Positions 1-5,051 of a stretch of 7,288 nt of DNA are shown here, piece by piece. Both the position numbers and the translations under genes were made by a program. Below the pieces are notes generated by a model. It was not told where the DNA came from. It made no database searches and saw nothing but the letters and a program-made list of their open reading frames with translations. The stretch is from an uncultured Chloroflexaceae bacterium. Lineage in GTDB: Bacteria; Chloroflexota; Chloroflexia; Chloroflexales; Chloroflexaceae. The stretch spans positions 1 to 7,288 of the forward strand of contig CAKZQX010000014.1 of the NCBI GenBank assembly GCA_937141995.1, in the 5' to 3' direction. The number at the start of each line of letters is the position of its first letter. Position 1 is the first letter of the stretch.

Positions 1-416
1 GCTGGTCGCTGCTGCCAGATCTGCTGTTGTTTTACCGTGAGCTGAGTTGTAAGGATCTCAATCAGATCATGAACCTCTCGCGCAAACGGATGCTGCCCCG
101 AAAATGCTTCACGAATATAGGCCAGTGCTTTCACATGGCGATCTGAGAGGGCGTTCGGGCCAGCAGTAATCATCCAGCGCTTCGGACGCGGTTGGGTATG
201 TTCCTCAACACGATAGCCCAGGAAGGTGAGGTTTTGTAGATCGCGCCGCAGTTTGCGCTGTCCATTTGGATCATCGGTATAGAATCTGGATAGACGTTGC
301 AGAATAGTGGCTTTATCTTGTAGCCCTTCATAGAGCAGATCGCGCAACTGCATGAGCCGTTCGACAACCTCGTAAATATCTGTGGGGATCAATGGGTAAT
401 GGTTACTATTATTCAT
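1..416 (-). CDS. WYL-type HTH transcriptional regulator, N-terminal part (runs off left edge)
   Basis: The frame is open from an ATG at 416 to the window edge, 138 codons with no stop. Residues about 13-60 read as a winged helix: a long first helix (EVVERLMQLRDLLYEG), then ILQRLSRFY, then a recognition-helix-like stretch QRKLRRDLQNLTFLGYRVEE. This RRDL..L..LG pattern is characteristic of DeoR-like HTH domains fused to WYL domains. The following residues (PKRWMITAGPNALSDRH) fit the linker region. The WYL domain itself would lie beyond the window. The ATG is the only good start: the frame has a TAG about 60 bases upstream and no other ATG between, and AGGCAGG lies 13 to 18 bases before it. Such proteins usually act as ligand-sensing DNA-binding regulators. 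The target is unknown. Confidence 0.75.
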   Translation of the reverse strand, partial: MNNSNHYPLIPTDIYEVVERLMQLRDLLYEGLQDKATILQRLSRFYTDDPNGQRKLRRDLQNLTFLGYRVEEHTQPRPKRWMITAGPNALSDRHVKALAYIREAFSGQHPFAREVHDLIEILTTQLTVKQQQIWQQRP

Positions 417-458
417 GATGGCAATGATTTCCTGCCTGGTCAGTTTATTCAGAGGGTG

Positions 459-486
459 ATTTTGTGTAAAAAACTACCCTTTTCAA
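459..486 (-). promoter_or_regulatory. Candidate promoter for the WYL regulator
   Basis: On the minus strand TTGAAA (486-481) and CAAAAT (464-459) are separated by 16 bases, 43 bases upstream of the ATG at 416. The matches to the -35 and -10 consensus are 5/6 and 4/6. This is pattern matching only. Confidence 0.28.
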
Positions 487-573
487 CTGGTTTCAGTTCG
501 CATCCTGAAAGCAGCACACGGCAATCTTTATACTACATACAGCGTTGCGGTAGTTCCTACGCACACCATGATA

Positions 574-616
574 TATACTATACTACCAGAGCAGAGTTAC
601 CTGAACATACAGGAGG
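574..616 (+). promoter_or_regulatory. Promoter-like AT tract and strong Shine-Dalgarno before the ORF at 622
   Basis: Two overlapping TATACT hexamers (574-579 and 579-584) lie about 40 bases before an ATG at 622. A perfect AGGAGG (611-616) stands 5 bases before that ATG. No good -35 lies at the normal spacing; the nearest TTGCGG (545-550) is 23 bases away. A bulged hairpin GCGGTAG/CTACGC sits at 546-561, just upstream. Confidence 0.28.
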
Positions 617-621
617 ATTGC

Positions 622-681
622 ATGCCAACATTTTGGGAGCATATTCGGGCAGAAGGGAATTGGAATAATCAGCAGGCGTAG
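622..681 (+). CDS. Possible 19-codon ORF, or start of a decayed gene continuing to 744
   Basis: This is the only candidate plus-strand gene in the window. ATG at 622 follows a perfect AGGAGG with 5-base spacing, and the peptide begins MPTFWEHIRAEGNWNN before TAG at 679-681. After that TAG the same frame stays open for 20 more codons to TGA at 742-744 and reads plausibly (PIAYYMEWQQMSRSRIEAAA). It could be a very short peptide, a leader peptide, or the head of a gene interrupted by a nonsense mutation and deleted further on. The extended frame overlaps the minus-strand regulator remnant at 693-842, so at most one of them was functional here. I do not recognise the family. Confidence 0.3.
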   Translation: MPTFWEHIRAEGNWNNQQA

Positions 682-692
682 CCGATAGCCTA

Positions 693-842
693 TTACATGG
701 AGTGGCAACAGATGTCGCGTAGCCGCATTGAGGCAGCGGCCTGAAGCAGCGCCGTCCGATCCAGTGGCCGGTCGCGCAACGCAGAGAGCAAGGCCGCAAA
801 ACGACGGATGATTTTGGTATCGGATGAGTGAGCTGGTGCCAT
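693..842 (-). pseudogene. N-terminal remnant of a WYL-type HTH regulator
   Basis: ATG at 842 opens 49 codons ending at 693. Residues about 6-37 (SSDTKIIRRFAALLSALRDR, then PLDRTALLQAA) match the first helix and turn of the HTH domain in regulators like the one at 1-416: both have a D, a hydrophobic helix with RR or ER, then a loop and a [TI][AI]LLQ-type second helix. After residue 37 the match ends in a tail (SMRLRDICCHSM) and a stop, so the recognition helix and WYL domain are missing. No clear Shine-Dalgarno precedes the ATG. A GTG at 917, immediately after the stop of the next gene, would extend the frame by 25 non-conserved-looking residues. The best reading is a truncated relic in a decayed stretch. 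Confidence 0.5.
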
Positions 843-917
843 GGGGTTATTGTAGATCAGATTGGATGTACATGTGAAGATAGTCCCATGTGCCGATCCT
901 ACATATCTCCGCCTCAC

Positions 918-1547
918 CTATGGCGCGGGAGTCAGATCCAGCAGGCGGTAGCGCCTTAGCGGTGGGAGGAGCCCACCCAGTCCGGCGTGGCACACTGGCG
1001 GATGGCCGGTGTTGTACCAGACCTGCCAGGTTTGCAGGCGGAACCAGTCAGGATAGGCAGTGACGCGTTGTTCCAGCAGCAGCGGATAGCCCTGCTCCGG
1101 GTGGAATGTCATGGTCACGGTGGAACGGGTGCGACAGAGCGGGAAGGACTGCCTGCCGGTAATAATCATGCCTGCATCATCTTGCAAAAAAGCGTCTGCT
1201 TCCCCGAACAGGTCATCCACGCTCAGCGGTGCGGTGTTGCAGATGGCGGACTGCGCTGTTATGCGGATCGCTCCCGGCGCGATCCGTACATCCTGCCGGC
1301 ATGGCGGCGGTATCGGCGGCAGGCCAATAAAATGTTCGTATTCCAACCGCAATTGGTAGTGAGTTATTCCCTGCGCCTGCCAACGGACACGCGCAGCCTG
1401 TAGTTCCTGCCATTGGCGCTCACGCGTGCGGTTGGGCGCGTCCAGCACCCAGGTCGTAATCGCTGCGCCCAGCAGTAACAGGGCGATGACCAACCCGGCA
1501 CGGCCATAGCCACCCGGCATATGCATTCGTCTCTGTCGTTGTTCCAT
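918..1547 (-). CDS. Membrane-anchored DUF6174-like protein
   Basis: This 209-residue protein has a basic N-terminus (RQRR), one membrane helix at about residues 18-35, then an extracytoplasmic domain. The domain shows the DUF6174 plan: W..QGITHYQLRLEY (56-70), PPCRQDVRI (81-89), SVDDLFGEADAFL (109-121), and TVTMTFHPEQGYP (143-155) near the end of the conserved part. Cysteines at 83, 103, 138 and 186 could pair outside the cell. The extra C-terminal 50 residues, rich in aromatic residues, are not part of the family pattern I know. The ATG at 1547 has AAGGA 8 bases upstream. That Shine-Dalgarno and ATG lie in the second copy of a 19-base tandem repeat. A promoter-like pair lies just upstream, so the gene is probably its own transcription unit. 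Function is unknown; the family call is moderate. Confidence 0.7.
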   Translation of the reverse strand: MEQRQRRMHMPGGYGRAGLVIALLLLGAAITTWVLDAPNRTRERQWQELQAARVRWQAQGITHYQLRLEYEHFIGLPPIPPPCRQDVRIAPGAIRITAQSAICNTAPLSVDDLFGEADAFLQDDAGMIITGRQSFPLCRTRSTVTMTFHPEQGYPLLLEQRVTAYPDWFRLQTWQVWYNTGHPPVCHAGLGGLLPPLRRYRLLDLTPAP

Positions 1548-1578
1548 TGTTATTCCTTAGCTCCATTGTTGTTCCTTA
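1541..1578 (-). repeat. 19-bp tandem duplication of Shine-Dalgarno and start codon
   Basis: On the minus strand TAAGGAACAACAATGGAGC (1578-1560) is followed directly by TAAGGAATAACAATGGAAC (1559-1541), 17 of 19 bases identical. Each copy holds AAGGA, a similar spacer and ATGGA. Only the second ATG (1547) starts the DUF6174-like frame. The first ATG (1566) is shifted by 19 bases and opens a frame of about 47 codons that ends inside the gene. Confidence 0.85.
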
Positions 1579-1579
1579 T

Positions 1580-1608
1580 ATTACAGGACTTACGCGGTGG
1601 GTGTTCAA
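1580..1608 (-). promoter_or_regulatory. Candidate promoter of the DUF6174-like gene
   Basis: On the minus strand TTGAAC (1608-1603) and TGTAAT (1585-1580) are spaced by 17 bases, with 4/6 and 5/6 consensus matches. Transcription would begin near 1573, inside the first copy of the duplicated Shine-Dalgarno. That would leave only the second copy (1559-1541) fully transcribed and select the ATG at 1547. Confidence 0.4.
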
Positions 1609-1621
1609 ACCGGACGTCTGA

Positions 1622-1666
1622 GCCCGGTCATGGCCGGATTCGCCTGCGGCAGCATGGTACTTTTTT
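1622..1666 (+). repeat. REP-like hairpin repeat, copy R1
   Basis: A near-palindrome CCGGTCATGGCCGG (1624-1637) is followed by a conserved block at 1637-1666 containing CGCCTGCGG, AGCATGGTAC and a run of T. The block matches 27 of 30 bases of 4974-5003. It lies between the six-gene operon and the DUF6174-like gene. Confidence 0.7.
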
Positions 1667-1731
1667 CTTGTTTCACGAAAATTTGCACATTGTGCAAATT
1701 TTCGTGAAACAAGAAGGTTTCTTCCGCCCGG
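1628..1731. mobile_element. Putative small palindromic insertion flanked by GCCCGG direct repeats
   Basis: GCCCGG occurs at 1622-1627 and again at 1726-1731, 104 bases apart. The bases between hold the R1 block and the 51-base palindrome. In the second copy of the surrounding unit (1851-2009) the flanks meet at a single GCCCGG (1908-1913) with nothing in between. This is the pattern expected of an insertion with a 6-base target duplication. It has no coding capacity, so if mobile it would be non-autonomous. Evidence is a single occupied/empty comparison between diverged copies. Confidence 0.45.
1665..1715. repeat. 51-base perfect palindrome
   Basis: The left arm begins TTCTTGTTTCACGAAAATTT and runs through GCACA to 1689. 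T at 1690 is the centre, and the right arm TGTGC to CAAGAA (1691-1715) is the exact reverse complement, giving 25-base arms. As RNA it would form a very stable, AT-rich hairpin. It has no T-run after the stem on the minus strand (A residues follow), so it is not a classical intrinsic terminator for the leftward operon. Confidence 0.95.
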
Positions 1732-1827
1732 CCGGAGGCGATATCCGCCACCAAACCCGGGATCGCCTGATGCATGGCAGCATTGGCTATTTCGCGGTGT
1801 CCGCGCATGGCGTGGTGTTCGTGGTCC
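1726..1827. repeat. 102-bp imperfect direct repeat, copy A
   Basis: This unit aligns without gaps to 1908-2009 at about 77 of 102 bases, counted by eye. Identity is highest at the ends: GCCCGGCCGG at the left, and TTTCGC, CATG and TGTTCGTGGTCC at the right. Upstream, TTATATTA and a GCGGT.GGTG segment at 1576-1617 correspond to 1851-1899, so the full unit probably starts near TTATATTA. Confidence 0.75.
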
Positions 1828-1907
1828 AAACGCCCACCGCGTCACTCCTGTTATATTAAATATTACCGGCGTTATGCGGTAGGTGCGCAGGCCGGAACGT
1901 TGGCTTG

Positions 1908-2009
1908 GCCCGGCCGGCGGCGCTATTCACTGCCGGATGCGTGACCACATAATGCATGCCGGCATGGGCCGTTTCGCGTTGTTCGCTCATGTCGTGCTGT
2001 TCGTGGTCC
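1908..2009. repeat. 102-bp imperfect direct repeat, copy B
   Basis: This is the partner of 1726-1827, without the palindromic insert on its left side. Its last 23 bases run into the 3' end of the four-helix membrane protein gene and encode that protein's final residues (TTNSTT and stop). Confidence 0.75.
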
Positions 2010-2451
2010 CGGTCGCCGAACGCACCGCAGCGCTATTGGGGCATAGTGCATAGCCCACCAGCAGCGCCACGATCCCGGCCAGGTTGCCATACCATGGGGC
2101 CGTAGCGGGTGTGGTGAACGTCACCTGCAGGGTGGCATAGAGGTTGGGCAGGTAAAACACGAGACCCAGCAACGGTATAAGCCAGACGGCCCACGCCTGC
2201 CCCTGCCGGAAGGGCCGCGCAACCAGCAGCGCCAGTGCGAGGCCCACCGCTACCCAGCCACCGCCGCCCACGCGCATCAACGCCAGGATCAGCGTCTGCT
2301 GCTCCGGCTCCAGGGCGCTCCAGGAAGTACCCAGCGCGGCGGCATGGTAGGGCATAAACTGCGGCGAAAAGAGATAGATGCTGCCCAGCACAATGCTGAC
2401 GAGTGCCACGATGCTGTAGGACAACGCGGCGGCTTTTCCTCGTACGGTCAT
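1987..2451 (-). CDS. Four-helix integral membrane protein, uncharacterised
   Basis: This 154-residue protein has predicted membrane helices at about 9-28, 58-79, 87-106 and 119-137. Conserved-looking motifs are FSPQFMPYHAAALG (28-41) between helices 1 and 2, LMRVGGGGWVAVG (58-70) opening helix 2, LPNLYATLQV (101-110) and PWYGNLAG (119-126) opening helix 4. I recognise this as a type of small bacterial membrane protein but cannot name the family. The ATG at 2451 is preferred because AAAGGA lies 10 bases upstream; a TTG at 2478 would overlap the previous gene's stop and add 9 polar residues. It is the last gene of the six-frame operon, 23 bases after the SnoaL-like gene. Its polar C-terminal tail (about 142-154) is partly encoded by repeat copy B. 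Confidence 0.8.
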   Translation of the reverse strand: MTVRGKAAALSYSIVALVSIVLGSIYLFSPQFMPYHAAALGTSWSALEPEQQTLILALMRVGGGGWVAVGLALALLVARPFRQGQAWAVWLIPLLGLVFYLPNLYATLQVTFTTPATAPWYGNLAGIVALLVGYALCPNSAAVRSATGTTNSTT

Positions 2452-2474
2452 CGGGTCAGGTTCCTTTCTGCGCT

Positions 2475-2927
2475 TCAATCAGTCAACGGCGGTGCGGCGG
2501 CCTCGGCGATGCCCTGCGCTGCCAGATGCTCGCAGGTGGCAGCGATGATCTGGGTATCCAGATAGGCCTGCAGATGCGTGAGCCGCCCCCAGCGCAGCCG
2601 TAGGGCATGAACGCCGGTGTTCTCATAGTTGAGATTGCCGGCGAGTTGCGCCCGGTCAATCCAGCGCACGAGCACGCGCGTGTTCCAGGGCCAACCCCGC
2701 ACCAGCACATCCACGATTTCAAACTCTAAGTTGGGAAACAGCCGGTAGAGGCGCTGGAACCAGTGCCGGAGCGCGGGGATACCCTGGCGGCTGCCGCCCA
2801 GGGCATGCGCCCCCGCAAAAGAATGCTGCACCTGGGGCGCACAGCGGTCAAGGAGCGCTGCATAGTTACCGGCGTTTAGTTGTTCAAAGGCCCAGACAGC
2901 CGTCCGACGGACAAATATGTGGTACAT
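2475..2927 (-). CDS. SnoaL-like / NTF2-like fold protein
   Basis: At 150 residues this is the usual length for a single-domain SnoaL-like protein. The N-terminal helix carries AVWAFEQLNAGNYAALLDRCAP (10-31), then V.HSF (33-37), GSRQGIPALRHWFQRLYRLFP (45-65) and LEFEIVDVLVRG (67-78). The final beta sheet VLVRWIDRAQLAG (85-97), NTGVHALRLRWGRLTHLQAYLDTQ (103-126) forms the cone-shaped pocket. Family members range from polyketide cyclases and isomerases to small binding proteins; no catalytic set can be assigned here. GAGGAGA lies 6 bases before the ATG at 2927. It sits 16 bases after the 41-codon ORF and 23 bases before the four-helix membrane protein, inside the operon. Cytoplasmic. Confidence 0.85.
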   Translation of the reverse strand: MYHIFVRRTAVWAFEQLNAGNYAALLDRCAPQVQHSFAGAHALGGSRQGIPALRHWFQRLYRLFPNLEFEIVDVLVRGWPWNTRVLVRWIDRAQLAGNLNYENTGVHALRLRWGRLTHLQAYLDTQIIAATCEHLAAQGIAEAAAPPLTD

Positions 2928-2943
2928 TTAATCTCCTCTTTCG

Positions 2944-3069
2944 TTATACATTGTACGTCGCCAGGTAGATCAGCCCGCCCGGCCCCCCGAAGAATAGCGC
3001 CGTCTGCCATAGCGGGATCGGCTGAGGCGCATGTTCGCGTTGTGGTTGCGGTGCTGTCGGGCGCATCAT
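2944..3069 (-). CDS. Small single-helix membrane protein; possibly truncated CPBP-type protease N-terminus
   Basis: ATGATG at 3069-3064 opens a 41-codon frame ending in TAA at 2944. GAGGT lies 7 to 8 bases upstream, and the start is 8 bases after the stop of the propeller gene. The next gene follows in 16 bases, so the ORF fills the gap neatly. The peptide has a polar head (RPTAPQPQREHAPQ) and one hydrophobic segment at about residues 18-41 (PIPLWQTALFFGGPGGLIYL). That start resembles the N-terminus of CAAX-type (CPBP) membrane proteases, which begin with a PLWQ..LFFG.P...YLAT helix, but the remaining helices and catalytic residues are absent. It is either a real small membrane protein or a gene truncated by deletion. 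The resemblance is from memory. Confidence 0.5.
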   Translation of the reverse strand: MMRPTAPQPQREHAPQPIPLWQTALFFGGPGGLIYLATYNV

Positions 3070-3077
3070 TTTCGACC

Positions 3078-4232
3078 TCACGGTGCCCAGGCGGGATCAA
3101 TGTCATCGGCCGGGCTGGTGGTGCGGCGCTGCAGGTTGGAACCATCCGCATGGATGCTGTAGATGTCCCAGTTGCCGGCGCGGTTGGAACTAAAAACGAT
3201 ATGTGTGCCGTCCGGCGACCAGGCCGGGTTCAAGGCATCCGCAGTAGCGGAGGTAAGGCGCTGGAGCTTTGTGCCATCGGCCTGCATCACATAGATCCCA
3301 AAATTGCCGGCACGGTTGGATGCAAAGGCAATGCGGTTCCCGTCCGGCGACCAGGCGGGCGTAAAGTCCCGCGCCGCATGGGTGGTGCGGCGCTGCGGGT
3401 TGGAACCATCGGCCTGCATCACATAGATTTCAGCATTACCATCACGGTCGGAGACAAAGGCAATGCGGTTCCCGTCCGGCGACCAGGTCGGCGCGGTGCC
3501 GGTTGATCCCCTGGGGGTGAGCCGCTGGAGATTCGAGCCGTCAGCATTGACCACATGGATCTCTGGCTTGCCCCGGTGAAAGGCATGCAAGGCGATACGC
3601 ATGCCGTCCGGTGACCAGGACGGGTTAACGACCCACCCTTTGTTAATGCGAAGCCGCTGGAGGCTGGAGCCGTCAACGTTCACCACATAGATATCAATCT
3701 CGTCTCCGCGAAATGATCGAAAGGCGATGCGGGTGCCGTCCGGCGACCAGGCAGGACTATCATCCCGCGTCGCACTGCGGGTGAGCCGCTGGAGGTTGGA
3801 GCCATCAGCATGCATGGTATAGATTTCCTGATTGCCGGCGCGGTCGGAGACAAACGCAATGCGACCGGCGGTAGCGGGATCAGGTGTCGCCGTTTTCATG
3901 GATGATGTTTTGTCTATCGTCAGCAGTACAATCTTGTCGGCAGACAAGGTCGCTGTATTGCCGGCCGTGCCCGTTGCGCGGATGCGGTCACCCGGCTGCA
4001 CATCCGTGATGGCGCAGGGCGTGCCGTCCGCATGGATAAGCGTTGCCTCATTCGCCAGCGCAATCGTGGCGAAGCCACTTGCCGGTTCGTCCAGCGTGAT
4101 CAGCTCCGCATCGGCTGCGACATGCTGCACCCGGCCGGTCAGCGTGACCGCGTCAGTCGGCGTAGCAGTGCCCGCGCCAGTTCAGCCGGCCAGCAGCAGG
4201 CCAAACAGAGGTAAGAACAGGCGACATATCAT
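3078..4232 (-). CDS. DUF5666-like + PD40 (TolB-type) beta-propeller lipoprotein, interrupted by TGA at the lipobox Cys
   Basis: The true start is ATG at 4232, with AAGGGA 8 bases upstream, not the GTG near 4130. Codons 1-16 give a lipoprotein signal peptide, [16 protein letters not shown], and codon 17 (4184-4182) is TGA where the lipobox demands Cys. The same frame then continues [18 protein letters not shown] without a break. Residues about 28-102 form an OB-like DUF5666-type domain (LTGRV..., [18 protein letters not shown]). Residues about 120-384 are a six-bladed PD40/WD40-like propeller with five WSPDG motifs. Each blade pairs [16 protein letters not shown] with PAWSPDG.RIAF. It would be an extracytoplasmic binding protein tethered to the membrane. 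As written, translation from the natural start stops after 16 residues, so this is a pseudogene, a sequencing error, or a recoding event. The GTG near 4130 has no Shine-Dalgarno and no signal peptide. Confidence 0.85.
3208..3751 (-). repeat. 132-base coding repeats of the PD40 propeller
   Basis: The 16-mer ccgtccggcgaccagg, encoding WSPDG on the minus strand, recurs at 3208, 3340, 3472, 3604 (one change) and 3736. Every interval is exactly 132 bases, or 44 residues. A sixth degenerate site falls at 3076, where WSP becomes WAP at the end of the protein. The strict period indicates blade duplication without length change. Confidence 0.9.
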
Positions 4233-4244
4233 GATAAATTCCCT

Positions 4245-4358
4245 TCAGTTCGTGTGTGCAGACTCCCCGGTATAGCCCTGCTGCTTGACCTGGGCGGCAA
4301 TGCTGCGGCGAAGTTCAGCTTCGGCTTCGACCAGGAGAATGGTTGCAATAGACTGCAC
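4245..4358 (-). CDS. 37-codon small ORF between the DUF2306 and propeller genes
   Basis: GTG at 4358 follows GGAAGGA closely, and the frame ends at TGA 4245, 12 bases before the ATG of the propeller gene. The peptide starts MQSIATILLVEAEAELRRSI, then a second stretch AAQVKQQGYTGESAHTN. It is helical, rich in Ala and Glu, with the clean third-position pattern of real coding sequence, unlike the other two frames here. The frame also stays open upstream through DGWKEQV to a TTG at 4394 that overlaps the end of the DUF2306 gene, so a longer 49-residue form or a lost ATG is possible. It fills the 142-base gap in the operon. I do not recognise a family. Confidence 0.45.
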   Translation of the reverse strand: MQSIATILLVEAEAELRRSIAAQVKQQGYTGESAHTN

Positions 4359-4374
4359 CTGTTCCTTCCAACCA

Positions 4375-4839
4375 TCATAGTGTATCGGGGGCAAAGCGGG
4401 CCAGCACCCGGCGGCGCTGCCGGTAGAGCAAGAACACGCCGATCAGATAGGGCAGCCCCCAGAAGAGCAGCGCTCGCAGCAACCAGGGCCACTCCGGCAG
4501 ATAGGCGAAGAAGTGTGAGCCGGTCGCCATCACCAGCCCCACATAGGCAAATCCCATCCAGAAATAGTGGTGCTCCAGCCAGCCAGGGTAGCGCCGCCGC
4601 CGTAGCGGAAAATAGAGCCCCAGCGTCAGCGTGACCCCGCTGACAATCGCCAGGACGTGAAACGCGCCAAAGCTGCCAAACAGTTCATAGATAAAAAAGG
4701 AAGTACCGATCAGCAGATACATCGCCCCGGCATAGACCCGGCCGATCCAGCGGTGGCGCGGTGTACCCTTGGTACGCAGCAGATTAACCGCCCCGGCAAT
4801 CAGGGCGACGATCCCCGCCAGCGTATGCACCAGGATCAT
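4375..4839 (-). CDS. DUF2306 family membrane protein
   Basis: This 154-residue protein has about five membrane helices (roughly 2-21, 36-54, 60-77, 91-109 and 120-139). The family signature is clear: HTLAGIVALIAGAVNLLRTKG (5-25), then TPRHRWIGRVYAGAMYLL (26-43), FHVLAIVSGVTLTLGLYF (60-77) and HHYFWMGFAYVGLVMATGSH (90-109). The conserved histidines are at 29, 61, 90/91 and 109. DUF2306 proteins are predicted inner-membrane proteins of unknown activity. The ATG at 4839 has AAGGAG 10 bases upstream. The open frame extends upstream to 4992 but those residues come from the intergenic repeat and are not family sequence. It is the first gene of the operon. The stop overlaps a spurious ATGATG. Confidence 0.9.
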   Translation of the reverse strand: MILVHTLAGIVALIAGAVNLLRTKGTPRHRWIGRVYAGAMYLLIGTSFFIYELFGSFGAFHVLAIVSGVTLTLGLYFPLRRRRYPGWLEHHYFWMGFAYVGLVMATGSHFFAYLPEWPWLLRALLFWGLPYLIGVFLLYRQRRRVLARFAPDTL

Positions 4840-4950
4840 GGTTATTGTTCTCCTTCGGTCAGTTGTTCCTGCTATGTAGTCTAACGCACCCGCGCTACCG
4901 GGCCATCTGCCGTCGGTGGTAATACTGGGGGGTAGCCTGGAGATGAGTCT

Positions 4951-5003
4951 AGCGGGCAACCCGCTGGAAGTCAGATGCGCCTGCGGTAGCATGGTACGTT
5001 TTT
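4951..5003 (+). repeat. REP-like hairpin repeat, copy R2
   Basis: A perfect hairpin AGCGGG-CAA-CCCGCT (4951-4965) is followed after 8 bases by the conserved block 4974-5003 (GATGCGCCTGCGG, AGCATGGTAC, then T-run), matching R1 at 27 of 30 bases. It is preceded by GAGTCT, as R3 is by GAGTCC. It lies between the hydrolase stop and the DUF2306 operon. Confidence 0.7.
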
Positions 5004-5036
5004 ATCTGAGAGGTTTTGCTGTGGGGGTGCTGGGCG

Positions 5037-5051
5037 GCGCGCAAACCGCGC
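5037..5051 (-). terminator. Short GC hairpin just after the hydrolase stop
   Basis: GCGCG-GTTTG-CGCGC on the minus strand forms a 5-bp stem directly after the TGA at 5054-5052. No U-run follows closely, so a terminator role is weakly supported. Copy R2 lies 34 bases further on and may share the job. Confidence 0.25.

Noticed and set aside
170..367. Minus-strand 65-residue frame within the WYL regulator
   Set aside because: It is out of frame with the open reading frame from 416, which carries the HTH sequence.
1605..1829. Minus-strand frame of 74 residues (and an overlapping 89-residue frame) across the palindrome
   Set aside because: The middle of the peptide is a translation of the palindrome, the start is TTG without a ribosome site, and copy B does not keep the frame open. 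It is repeat sequence.
2880..3506. Plus-strand 208-residue frame with repeats
   Set aside because: Its repeats mirror the propeller blades on the opposite strand. It has no ribosome site or family character.
3832..4275. Plus-strand 147-residue frame opposite the propeller gene
   Set aside because: It is the antisense shadow of the DUF5666-like and signal regions, which have clear family sequence on the minus strand.
4840..4992. N-terminal extension of the DUF2306 frame up to 4992
   Set aside because: The added residues come from repeat R2 and the leader. The ATG at 4839 has a strong AAGGAG and begins the family sequence.
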